From contig JAFRTM010000008.1 in the NCBI GenBank assembly GCA_017439185.1, forward strand, positions 1 through 64,000: a DNA stretch of 64,000 bases, given 5' to 3'. This stretch comes from Bacteroidales bacterium. GTDB lineage: Bacteria > Bacteroidota > Bacteroidia > Bacteroidales > P3. The translations under genes and the position numbers were made by a program. The notes below the pieces were generated by a model. That model was not told where the DNA came from and ran no database searches. It saw nothing but the letters and a program-made list of their open reading frames with translations. This document shows positions 33,793-41,745 of this stretch, in pieces (within the stretch, counting starts at the first letter, position 1; each line of letters begins with the position of its first letter).

Positions 33793-34896
33793 ATGCCAAA
33801 TATTCAAAAAATGAAGGGTATACGAGTCTTATCATTATTTTCAGGATGTGGTGGCCTCGACTTGGGATTTGAACAAGTTGGAGATTACCGTACGGTGTGG
33901 GCCAATGATTTCAAACACGAAGCATGTATGAGTTTTGAAAAACATTTTGGTAACATTATTGTCGAAGGGGATATAGAGAAGATAAATCCCTATAGTAATA
34001 AAGATGTTCCTGATTGTGATTTAATTATAGGAGGATTTCCTTGTCAGGATTTTTCAATTATTTGGAAACAACCTGGTTTAAATGGAGAACGAGGAAACTT
34101 ATATAAAAGTTTTTTGCGTTTTGTTGATGCAAAAAAACCAAAAGCATTTGTGGCTGAAAATGTTAAGGGCATTTTGACTGCCAATAAGAAAAAGGCAATT
34201 AAACAAATCGTTGAGGATTTCCAGAATATATCTCCAGGATATCTGGTAAAACCGCACCTTTATGATTTTGCAGAGTATGGTGTTCCAGAATATCGAGAAA
34301 GAGTCTTAATTGTTGGTATTAGATTAGATACGGGTTTTCATTTTGAACATCCCAAACCCACACATGGAGACAAAAATGGGTTATTACCGTTTGTTACTGT
34401 AGGCGAAGCCTTAAAAGGGGTAGAGGAAGTTCCGTTCAACAATGAACACATTAATATTAAGGAGCGTACAAAAAAAATTATAAGCTTAATTCCAGAAGGA
34501 GGTAATTTTACAGCAATTCCTGTTGATAGTCCATACTATGTAAAGGGAATGATTAGCCATGTATATCGTAGAATTCATCTAGGGGAACCATCTAAAACTA
34601 TTATAGCTCAAGGTGGAGGGGGGACATGGGGCTACCACTATCCTGAACCTCGTCCGTTGACCAACAGAGAAAGGGCGAGAATTCAATCATTCCCTGACGA
34701 TTTTGAGTTCTGCGGTAGTATAACCGAGGTTAGACGACAAATAGGCAACGCCGTTCCGCCAGTTGGTGTGCATGCTATTGCTTGTGCGCTAAAACCATTG
34801 TTTTTGGGAACTTACACAAAGGTTGATTTATACAAACAGCAAGAAGAACTTATTAAACTACCGTTTGAGGAAAGATATAGAATGATAACACAATAA
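33793..34896 (+). CDS. DNA (cytosine-5-)-methyltransferase
   Basis: Makes 5-methylcytosine in DNA with SAM. Motif I VLSLFSGCGGLDLGFE (about residue 13), motif IV GGFPCQDFS (about 80-88, with the catalytic Cys), motif VI AENVKG (about 121), and the C-terminal motifs IX/X (RIQSFPDDF and IGNAVPP) are complete. The target-recognition region between about 200 and 260 is not identifiable, so the specificity is unknown. Length is 367 residues from 33793. ATG 33811 (MKGIRVLSLF) is an equally good or better start, since 33793 lies in the T-tract end of the hairpin. It is AT-rich and first in a three-gene unit; the next ORF follows after 11 bp with a strong AGGAGG site. Confidence 0.93.
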   Translation: MPNIQKMKGIRVLSLFSGCGGLDLGFEQVGDYRTVWANDFKHEACMSFEKHFGNIIVEGDIEKINPYSNKDVPDCDLIIGGFPCQDFSIIWKQPGLNGERGNLYKSFLRFVDAKKPKAFVAENVKGILTANKKKAIKQIVEDFQNISPGYLVKPHLYDFAEYGVPEYRERVLIVGIRLDTGFHFEHPKPTHGDKNGLLPFVTVGEALKGVEEVPFNNEHINIKERTKKIISLIPEGGNFTAIPVDSPYYVKGMISHVYRRIHLGEPSKTIIAQGGGGTWGYHYPEPRPLTNRERARIQSFPDDFEFCGSITEVRRQIGNAVPPVGVHAIACALKPLFLGTYTKVDLYKQQEELIKLPFEERYRMITQ

Positions 34897-34907
34897 CAGG
34901 AGGTACA

Positions 34908-35957
34908 ATGCCTAGTATTTTATTGACAAAACACCCATCTTTAACAGGCTTCAAATATTCCTCTGTACAGGATTATTTCAAGAAATTTGTAGATAGTGCA
35001 ACAGAATTTAATGTAGCAACCGGTTTTATTTCAAATGAAGCCATTGCAACATTACAACAGATTGTGGCATTCAAGTCTGGCAAAATGAAACTCAATCTGT
35101 TTATAGGAATGCACTATGTTAGCGGTTTTACCAGAATTCAGTACAAGGCGATAAAAGAGTTGAATGACTTTTTGAATGATGCTAAATGTGGTAACATTTA
35201 TCTATCTCCTCACGCCCTATTTCACGGAAAAATGTATTCATTCTTTCACGATAACGATTGCCTTGGGGGATTTATTGGTTCGTCAAACCTAGGAAGTTTT
35301 GTCGGGGAAGATCCAAACTATGTTGAAACAGATGCTTTATTTGTTGGGGAAGAAGGGGTGTTTGTAAACCAAGGTATTTCTAATGTAATTCAATGTTTAG
35401 GAAAAAACTTTGTGGATTTGCCCCCCCTTATGGAATTTATTGAACCAGATAGCAAGTTACTTCAATCTTATCATTATGTCACCGAAGTAAATGAGAAAGA
35501 ATTGAAAACAATCAAAAACTCTCGAACTGACCGAGGAACGTACATTGTTTTAAAATCAGAACCATTCAGTAATTTAAACACCTATTTTGGGGCGGGGAAG
35601 GTAAAGGATAGGTATAGTCCTAGGGGGTGGTATGAAGTAGAGCTTATAATTGGGAAGAGGGATCCTGCGATGGAGCAAATACCAACAGAATATCCTATCA
35701 CAGTTGTAACGAATGATGGCTATAAATTTCAATGTAAAAGACAAGGTACTAATTTCAAAAACTTTAGATCCAGTAATGACTTAAAAATTCTTGGTAGATG
35801 GATAAAAGGACAAATGGAGAACGAAGGTGCTCTTGAAATAGGAAAACCAGTCACAGAAGGTGTATTACAAGAATTCGGAAAAGGAAGAATTTTTCTTGAG
35901 GAAACGACCGTTTTAGATGATGCAGGGCACAATATTTGGTATATTTCATTAAGATAA
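34908..35957 (+). CDS. PLD-superfamily restriction endonuclease (NgoFVII-like)
   Basis: Probable DNA-cutting partner of the methyltransferase. The phospholipase-D nuclease half (about residues 1-190) carries one HxK motif, LFHGKMYSFFHD with H106 and K108, followed by GFIGSSNLGSF (about 122), as in the NgoFVII/BfiI group where two chains share one active site. The second half (about 215-349) resembles the B3-like DNA-recognition domain of such enzymes, with YTFG-type AYF/YSPRGWYEVELIIG. The start is set by AGGAGGTACAATG. The Z1 gene begins 2 bp after its stop. Confidence 0.82.
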   Translation: MPSILLTKHPSLTGFKYSSVQDYFKKFVDSATEFNVATGFISNEAIATLQQIVAFKSGKMKLNLFIGMHYVSGFTRIQYKAIKELNDFLNDAKCGNIYLSPHALFHGKMYSFFHDNDCLGGFIGSSNLGSFVGEDPNYVETDALFVGEEGVFVNQGISNVIQCLGKNFVDLPPLMEFIEPDSKLLQSYHYVTEVNEKELKTIKNSRTDRGTYIVLKSEPFSNLNTYFGAGKVKDRYSPRGWYEVELIIGKRDPAMEQIPTEYPITVVTNDGYKFQCKRQGTNFKNFRSSNDLKILGRWIKGQMENEGALEIGKPVTEGVLQEFGKGRIFLEETTVLDDAGHNIWYISLR

Positions 35958-35959
35958 CT

Positions 35960-37876
35960 ATGTATTATACAGACGAATATTTATCAAGGCTAACTAGTGC
36001 GGAGTTAATAGATAAAATAAAAAAGACATCATCAGATTTTTATGACAATATTGGTAAGATAATTGTATCAAAAAACCAGGTTAACGGTCTTTTGTTGGGC
36101 AATGTTCAAAGTGGGAAAACAGCTCAAATGCTTGGCCTTATCTCTAAAATGGCTGATGAAGGGTATCGTTTATTCCTTTTATTAACGACCGATAATGTAG
36201 ACTTGCATAGACAAACATTTAATAGAGTAAAACAATCGTTACCGTCATTCAATGTTCTTTCAGAACGTGACGAAATAGAGTTTGCAAAAGCTAAGTTGTC
36301 AAAGCCTCTCGTGATTGTCTTAAAGAAGAACAGCAGAGTATTAAGAAAGTGGAAAAATACCCTGGTTAATGCCAATATTTGCCACGGTCTTTATCTTGCC
36401 ATTCTTGATGATGAAGCGGACAATGCGAGTCTAAATACAATGGTTAACAGTAACCGAGTTAGTACAATAAACAAGCATATTCAGTCAATAAAAGATACAG
36501 CAACAAAGACTGTTTATATAGAGGTTACGGCTACACCTCAGGCAATAATACTTCAATCAAACAGGTCAAATTGGAAGCCAGACTTCGTAACTTACTTTGA
36601 ACCTGGTCTATCATATTTAGGAGGTAATTATTTTTATTCTGAGCCAACATCTTTCTGCATACGTTTTACGAGTGAATATGAATTAGATGAAGTGATTTCT
36701 GATGATGATATTTTTTGTCCTGTTGGGCTAAGGACTAGCGTTGCTGCTTTTTTGGTTAATTGTGCGGAAAAAAAACTTAATGGAGAATATAATTGTAATT
36801 TTTTGATACATCCTAGTTCGAGGATAGACATACATACAAAATTCACGAAGACAGTTCAGGATTACTTGAATTTACTTCAAAATACAACTGAAGAACCGGA
36901 ATTCCATGATATTATATTCGAAGCTTGGAAGGATTTACAATCCACAAAGCCAGATATTAATCATTTTGAAGACATTAAAGAAACAGTTATACAAATTCTA
37001 AACAACACTGAATTATTTGTATTTTCTTTAAACTCAAAGAATACGGAAATTAGGGATAGTAGCAATCCGGATGCTCTTGATTTATCAAAAGGATTTAATA
37101 TTATTGTTGGAGGTAACACACTGGGTAGAGGTATAACTTTTCCTCATCTACAAGTGGTATATTATTGTAGGTCATCTCGTACTCCACAAGCTGATACATA
37201 TTGGCAACATTCAAGAATATTTGGCTACGACAGGGAGGGTGGGGTAGTTAGAATATTTATTCCACCTCATTTGTATAGGTTGTTTTCGAGGTTAAATCGA
37301 GCCAATGATATTTTAATAAAAGAAATAACATCGGGATTAAAGAACCTTCAAGTAATATACCCACAAGGAATCAACCCAACGAGAAGAAATGTTATTGATA
37401 ATAATTTGATTAACATAGTTTATGGTGGAGTCAACATTTTTGAATCTTTGCCATTGGGTATTAATACTGAGACAATTGATTCCCTTATAAATTGTTATGC
37501 TGATAGTTATAGCGAACAAGTAGATGCTGATTTGGTCATCCGGCTTCTAGAACTGACACCAAGCCAAACTATTGAAGATTTTGATACTCAAAAATACATT
37601 GCATGCATCAAAAGTCTTATTCAAAGTCGTCCGACTGTCACGATACGACTAATAGTTCGGACAGAACGAAACATTGCAAAAGGAACAGGGACATTATTGT
37701 CTCAGAATGACAGAGAATTAGGGGAGCGATTTAGTAAAGATGTTGTTCTTACAATGTATAGGCTAACGGGGGCTATTGAGAAGGGTTGGAGTGGAAGTCC
37801 TTTATGGATTCCCAATATAAAATTTCCAGAAGATTGCGTGTTTTACGACACAAAACCAAATTATTCCACATCGTAA
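35960..37876 (+). CDS. Z1-domain P-loop ATPase/helicase
   Basis: Large ATPase of the type found next to methyltransferases and nucleases in restriction-modification-like loci. Walker A GNVQSGKTAQM is at about residues 46-56, Walker B with a DEAD-like core DDEAD at about 149, and VTATPQA (superfamily 2 motif III-like) at about 188. The second RecA half includes the Z1 signature GGNTLGRGITFPHLQ (about 383) and DTYWQHSRIFGYDR (about 415). I chose ATG 35960, 2 bp after the nuclease stop, over a TTG at 35936; this gives 638 residues, usual for the family being 600-900. It probably moves on DNA or remodels the nuclease complex; this is inference. Confidence 0.85.
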   Translation: MYYTDEYLSRLTSAELIDKIKKTSSDFYDNIGKIIVSKNQVNGLLLGNVQSGKTAQMLGLISKMADEGYRLFLLLTTDNVDLHRQTFNRVKQSLPSFNVLSERDEIEFAKAKLSKPLVIVLKKNSRVLRKWKNTLVNANICHGLYLAILDDEADNASLNTMVNSNRVSTINKHIQSIKDTATKTVYIEVTATPQAIILQSNRSNWKPDFVTYFEPGLSYLGGNYFYSEPTSFCIRFTSEYELDEVISDDDIFCPVGLRTSVAAFLVNCAEKKLNGEYNCNFLIHPSSRIDIHTKFTKTVQDYLNLLQNTTEEPEFHDIIFEAWKDLQSTKPDINHFEDIKETVIQILNNTELFVFSLNSKNTEIRDSSNPDALDLSKGFNIIVGGNTLGRGITFPHLQVVYYCRSSRTPQADTYWQHSRIFGYDREGGVVRIFIPPHLYRLFSRLNRANDILIKEITSGLKNLQVIYPQGINPTRRNVIDNNLINIVYGGVNIFESLPLGINTETIDSLINCYADSYSEQVDADLVIRLLELTPSQTIEDFDTQKYIACIKSLIQSRPTVTIRLIVRTERNIAKGTGTLLSQNDRELGERFSKDVVLTMYRLTGAIEKGWSGSPLWIPNIKFPEDCVFYDTKPNYSTS

Positions 37877-37894
37877 AACACACAACCTGACGAC

Positions 37895-38011
37895 ATGGAG
37901 CCTTATTACGGAACATTAAATGTTATAAAGGACATTCCTGCCTTATATTGTGGATATCGCCGTCTTCCATCCTTTTTTATATGGGCAAAACTAAAAAACC
38001 TTCAACTGTAG
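37895..38011 (+). CDS. Short ORF of unknown origin (38 residues)
   Basis: Begins MEPYYGTLNVIKDI 18 bp after the Z1 gene and ends before the vsr fragment. I do not recognise it. It could be the beginning of a lost fourth gene of the island or a chance frame. Confidence 0.25.
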   Translation: MEPYYGTLNVIKDIPALYCGYRRLPSFFIWAKLKNLQL

Positions 38012-38052
38012 CGATATTGATATGAACATTTAATTTGCTGGCAATTTGCTGG

Positions 38053-38105
38053 ATGAACAAAAATAGAAACAAGTGTATGTCGCATATCCACAGCAGAGGG
38101 ACACA
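38053..38105 (+). pseudogene. vsr 5' fragment
   Basis: ATG 38053 opens MNKNRNKCMSHIHSRGT, which matches the start of Vsr endonucleases and residues 10-22 of the intact Vsr at 39546 (RHRCMSHIHSKGT). After this the sequence switches to the leader of the HAD gene. The differing first residues suggest it comes from another vsr allele, perhaps one that belonged to the methyltransferase island. Confidence 0.65.
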
Positions 38106-38150
38106 AAAATATAGAGCACGCTTTATAATACAAAAAATTGATTTGGATAT

Positions 38151-38351
38151 ATGGCAAGAAAGAAGACAATAGACGTGGCGTTGGTTTATGACTTCGACGG
38201 GACACTGTCGCCGTTTGGTACCATCAAGAAGACGGATGTGGAGAGGCATAAGTGGTGGAGCTCGCGAAAGTTGGCATTATGGATTGAATATGTACCCAAA
38301 AATGCAAAAAAGGTATATATTAAACAATTAACAAATCCTTTTGAGAAATGA
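38151..38351 (+). pseudogene. Truncated copy of the HAD gene start, fused to unrelated sequence
   Basis: The first 21 codons (MARKKTIDVALVYDFDGTLS plus P) are the same protein as the start of the intact gene at 38695, and 60 of 63 bases agree, the three differences all being synonymous. After residue 21 the frame continues into unrelated sequence (KKTDVERHKWWSS...) and stops after 66 residues. The leader upstream is also duplicated. Its stop overlaps the next ATG. Confidence 0.7.
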
Positions 38352-38653
38352 CTAACGAAATACAATTCATCTTATACAACCTTCCTAGCAATGAAGGAAG
38401 TGTGCAGGGAGTGGTACGAGACGAAACCATCTGGCTGACACAAAAGGCCATGGCGCAGTTATTCGGGGTGAATGTTCCTGCCATCAGCAAGCACCTGCAA
38501 AACATCTACGACAGCGGAGAACTCAATAAAGATGCGACTATTTCCAAAATGGAAACAGTCGTGAATAGGGGGTTCCGCGGAGAGGTGAAAGAAAATGTAG
38601 ATTTCTACAACCTTGACGCTGGTGTGTGTCGCATCGGGGATGCAAAAATATAG
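38348..38653 (+). pseudogene. Truncated RhuM-family gene
   Basis: Residues 1-91 match the N-terminus of the RhuM (virulence protein) family, with the DNA-binding-like segment IWLTQKAMAQLFGVNVPAIS (about 27-46) and VDFYNLDA near the end. The normal protein is about 330 residues. Here, directly after YNLDA, the sequence joins the second copy of the vsr/HAD leader (GTGTGTGTCGCAT), giving a 101-residue remnant. Confidence 0.7.
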
Positions 38654-38694
38654 GGTACAATTTATAAGAAACATACAAAAATTGATCTGGATAC

Positions 38695-39549
38695 ATGGCA
38701 AGGAAGAAGACAATAGACGTGGCGTTGGTTTATGACTTTGACGGGACGCTGTCGCCGGGGAACATGCAGGAGTTCGGGTTTGTGCAGGCCCTGGGCAAAG
38801 ACCCCAAAGATTTTTGGGAGAAGACTGGGCAACTGGCCAAGGAAAACGACGCAAACGCGATACTGTGCTACATGTACCTGATGCTGCAGGAGGCCAAGGC
38901 TAACAACATATCCCTGAAACGGAAATCGTTCAAACAGTTCGGCTCCCAGATAGAGCTTTACGAAGGGGTGGAGAAATGGTTTGCGAGGATCAACGAATAC
39001 GGCAAATCGATTGGGCTGAACATAAAACACTATATCAACTCGTCAGGGTTGAGGGAGATGATTGAGGGGACGAAGATCGCCTCGGAGTTCGAGAACATAT
39101 ACGCCTGCTCGTTCCTGTACGACGTGGACGGCATAGCCTACTGGCCCGCCGTGGCGGTGGACTACACCACCAAGACACAGTTCCTGTTCAAGATCAACAA
39201 GGGCATCAAGGAGGTGAGCGACAACAAGAAAATCAACGAATACCTGGCCAAAGAGGAACGGCCCATACCGTTCGAGCGGATGATATACTTCGGCGACGGG
39301 GAGACGGACATCCCCAGCATGAGGGTGGTGAAAGAACAGGGGGGACACTCCATAGCAGTATATGGCAACCCCCGCAAGAAGGCGACGGCGAGGAAACTCA
39401 TACACGAAGACCGCGTGAACTTCGCCTGCAAAGCCGACTACAGCGAAGGAAAAGAGATTGACACCACCGTGAGGAAGATCCTGGAGAAGATACGTGCCGA
39501 CTACGACTTCCAGCAGTTGCTGGACTCCCACAAACGAGGAGCGAGATGA
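38695..39549 (+). CDS. HAD-superfamily phosphatase
   Basis: Haloacid-dehalogenase-type hydrolase of unknown substrate. Motif I VYDFDGTLS (about residues 12-20) has both catalytic Asp residues. A helical cap follows (about 25-110), then motif II-like NSSGLRE (about 117), and motif IV in YFGDGETDIPS (about 200). The pattern is close to the phosphoserine-phosphatase-like branch. The length is 284 residues. It overlaps vsr by 4 bp (ATGA), so the two are one unit, and its 5' part is duplicated at 38090-38213. Confidence 0.8.
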   Translation: MARKKTIDVALVYDFDGTLSPGNMQEFGFVQALGKDPKDFWEKTGQLAKENDANAILCYMYLMLQEAKANNISLKRKSFKQFGSQIELYEGVEKWFARINEYGKSIGLNIKHYINSSGLREMIEGTKIASEFENIYACSFLYDVDGIAYWPAVAVDYTTKTQFLFKINKGIKEVSDNKKINEYLAKEERPIPFERMIYFGDGETDIPSMRVVKEQGGHSIAVYGNPRKKATARKLIHEDRVNFACKADYSEGKEIDTTVRKILEKIRADYDFQQLLDSHKRGAR

Positions 39550-40124
39550 CCGACCGGATGACAGCGGAGCAGCGGCACAGGTGTATGTCGCATATCCACA
39601 GCAAGGGGACGAAGCCGGAGCTGAAGGTGAGGAAGTGGCTGTGGAGCCACGGCTACCGCTACCGCCTGAACGTGAAGAGCGTGCCGGGGAAGCCGGATAT
39701 CGTGATGCGGCCCTACCGCACGGCGATATTCGTGAACGGGTGCTTTTGGCATGGGCATGGGGTGGCGGAGCCACCAGTTGAGAGTTTTGAGTTTAAAGTT
39801 ATGAGTTCAGAGTCAGCGGAAAAGGGAGAGTTGGCAAGTTCACGCTGCTGCAAGATACCGAAAACGAACAGGGGGTTCTGGGAGAAGAAGATAAGGAGGA
39901 ACCGGGAGCGCGACCGGGAGAACTACGAGGTGCTGCACCGTAACGGATGGATGGTGATAGTGGTGTGGGAATGCCAGCTGACAGAAGCGCGGCTGGAGAG
40001 CACCATGGCCGGGGTGGAGGGGTTGCTGAGCGAACGGATGCTGGCCCTGCACCGCCACAAGGCAAAAGCCTATGGGAGGGAAGAAGAAGAGAATATGGCG
40101 AATGCGGCGGAGGGGGAGGAATAG
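39546..40124 (+). CDS. vsr: Very short patch repair endonuclease Vsr, with internal repeat insert
   Basis: Nicks DNA 5' of T:G mismatches that arise when 5-methylcytosine deaminates, fitting the methyltransferase 5 kb upstream. Visible are RCMSHIHSKGTKPELKVR (about 12-29), PDIV with the catalytic Asp51, the metal-binding NGCFWHGH (about 64-71), KTNRGFWEKKIRRNRERD (about 106-123) and VWEC with the second Cys (about 143). At 192 residues it is longer than the usual 130-155. Residues about 73-99 are an in-frame insert, much of it encoded by the same AGTTTTGAGTT-type repeat found in spacers, and there is a C-terminal tail of about 45 residues. Whether the enzyme is active is uncertain. Confidence 0.88.
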   Translation: MTDRMTAEQRHRCMSHIHSKGTKPELKVRKWLWSHGYRYRLNVKSVPGKPDIVMRPYRTAIFVNGCFWHGHGVAEPPVESFEFKVMSSESAEKGELASSRCCKIPKTNRGFWEKKIRRNRERDRENYEVLHRNGWMVIVVWECQLTEARLESTMAGVEGLLSERMLALHRHKAKAYGREEEENMANAAEGEE

Positions 40125-40198
40125 CGGAAATCCCTGAACAGAGGAAACACCATTGGGACATGTATAAAATAGTAGGAATAACGAACATAAAAAATATC

Positions 40199-40846
40199 AT
40201 GAAGAAGATCATCATTGTTGACGGCGGGCCAAGAAGGAATTTCAACACGGCTACGATGCTGCAGAAGGTAGCCGAAGGGGCTATGTCTGTTGGCGAAGGA
40301 ATTGAGGTGAAGACGATACGTCTTTACGACCTCGACTACAAAGGATGTATGTCGTGCATGGCATGCAAGGTGAAAGGCAAGGCCTCGAACGTGTGCCGTT
40401 TCAAAGATGCGCTGACTCCTTTGCTGGAAGAGATAGCCGGGGCCGACGGTCTGGTGCTGGGATCGCCCATATACTTCGGCGATGTGACAGGTCTGATGCG
40501 CACATTTCTGGAGAGACTGGCGTTCCCGTGGCTCTCATACAACGACTACAGCCTGACGGCTCCGAAGCGAATGCCCGTGGTGTTGTTAGAGACCATGAAC
40601 GGCACACCCGAAAGGAACAACAGCAACGGATACGGCTCGATGGAACATTGCATAGCCGGTGCCCTCGGGGAACCGGAACACCTGGTTGCATACAACACCT
40701 ATCAGGTGAAGGACTACAGCCGCTTCGAGCTGGGCGGCTTCTCGGAGGAGGCTAAACGACAATACCGTGACGAGCACTGGGAGGAAGACCTGGAAAAGGC
40801 CTACGCGACTGGCATAAAGATGGCGAACGACGTTATTTCGAGATGA
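40199..40846 (+). CDS. Flavodoxin-family NAD(P)H-dependent FMN reductase
   Basis: Flavodoxin-fold oxidoreductase. It starts IIIVDGGPRRNFNTATML, the FMN phosphate loop, and has the iron-sulfur-flavoprotein-like cysteine pair GCMSCMACK (about 47-55) plus GSPIYFGDVTGLMRTFLERL (about 92). The length is 215 residues from ATG 40199; an in-frame ATG at 40160 would add 13 residues. The substrate is unknown. It is convergent with the hydrolase gene 26 bp further on. Confidence 0.82.
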   Translation: MKKIIIVDGGPRRNFNTATMLQKVAEGAMSVGEGIEVKTIRLYDLDYKGCMSCMACKVKGKASNVCRFKDALTPLLEEIAGADGLVLGSPIYFGDVTGLMRTFLERLAFPWLSYNDYSLTAPKRMPVVLLETMNGTPERNNSNGYGSMEHCIAGALGEPEHLVAYNTYQVKDYSRFELGGFSEEAKRQYRDEHWEEDLEKAYATGIKMANDVISR

Positions 40847-40872
40847 CTCGTCTGCGAATGAACTCGCGGATT

Positions 40873-41712
40873 CTATAGTGCAAATACCGTCTTGAAGAAG
40901 GTCACCACCTCGGCAACGACCTGCCGACGATGACGGGTGATGATGTGGTTTTCGCCCGGGACTATGACAAGAGTGGCATTGGTGCCGTAGGCCTGCTGGT
41001 ATTGATGGCTGCACCGCAGGGGTACTATATTGTCGTGGTCACCATGCAGGAGGAGGACGGGACCCTGATAGGCTGACGCTGTGCCATAGATGTCGAGATG
41101 CTGGGTGCTGAGGAGGTAGTCGCGTCCCAACTTGTAGAAGCCCAGACAACGGATATACCGAGGGGGATCGCCGGGATCAAAACGCGCATTGAAGAACTTG
41201 CCTCCTTGACAGGCATCTTTGATGACCGAACCGGGCGCGAGGAGTACCAGCCCGGCAGGGGGTGTGCCGCTTGTGGCCAGCCGACCTGCAACCATGGAGG
41301 CTACCACCCCTCCCTGGGAATGGCCTAACAGCCCAACCTGGCTCACATAAGGCAGGGTTTGCACATAGCCCCACACGGCTCGTGCATCGGCAATCTCTTT
41401 CTCGATGGTCATATCCTGCTTGCGTCCGTCGCTCTTGCCGTGACCGTCGAAGTCGAATCGGATGGAACCTATACCTGCACGGGCAAGACCTTGGGCTATC
41501 TGCGGCATGGGGATGAAGCCTTTGGAGGAGAAGATGCCGTGCATGAGTATCACCATCGAACAATGGTCGGTGGCGGTGTTGAATCCCTTGGGCAAGGTTA
41601 TCGTATAGGCTATACGCCCCTCGGGACCGCTGACTGGATCTTTCTTGGCATGGCAAGGCTCCACCAATGCCAGAGTCAACGTTATGAGCAACAATCTGAC
41701 GAATAACCTCAT
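40873..41712 (-). CDS. Secreted alpha/beta hydrolase
   Basis: Begins with a signal peptide (MRLFVRLLLITLTLALVEPC, cleavage near HAK). The alpha/beta-hydrolase fold shows the oxyanion region ILMHGIFSS, the nucleophile elbow GHSQGG (about 133), a DGHGKSDGR loop (about 88), the acid loop LLHGDHDNIVP (about 223) and the catalytic His near GENHIITRH (about 253). It resembles bacterial feruloyl/cinnamoyl esterases of the same fold, but I would not name a substrate. Confidence 0.85.
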   Translation of the reverse strand: MRLFVRLLLITLTLALVEPCHAKKDPVSGPEGRIAYTITLPKGFNTATDHCSMVILMHGIFSSKGFIPMPQIAQGLARAGIGSIRFDFDGHGKSDGRKQDMTIEKEIADARAVWGYVQTLPYVSQVGLLGHSQGGVVASMVAGRLATSGTPPAGLVLLAPGSVIKDACQGGKFFNARFDPGDPPRYIRCLGFYKLGRDYLLSTQHLDIYGTASAYQGPVLLLHGDHDNIVPLRCSHQYQQAYGTNATLVIVPGENHIITRHRRQVVAEVVTFFKTVFAL

Positions 41713-41745
41713 AATATAATTAAAGAATTAAAGACGGATGCGGAA

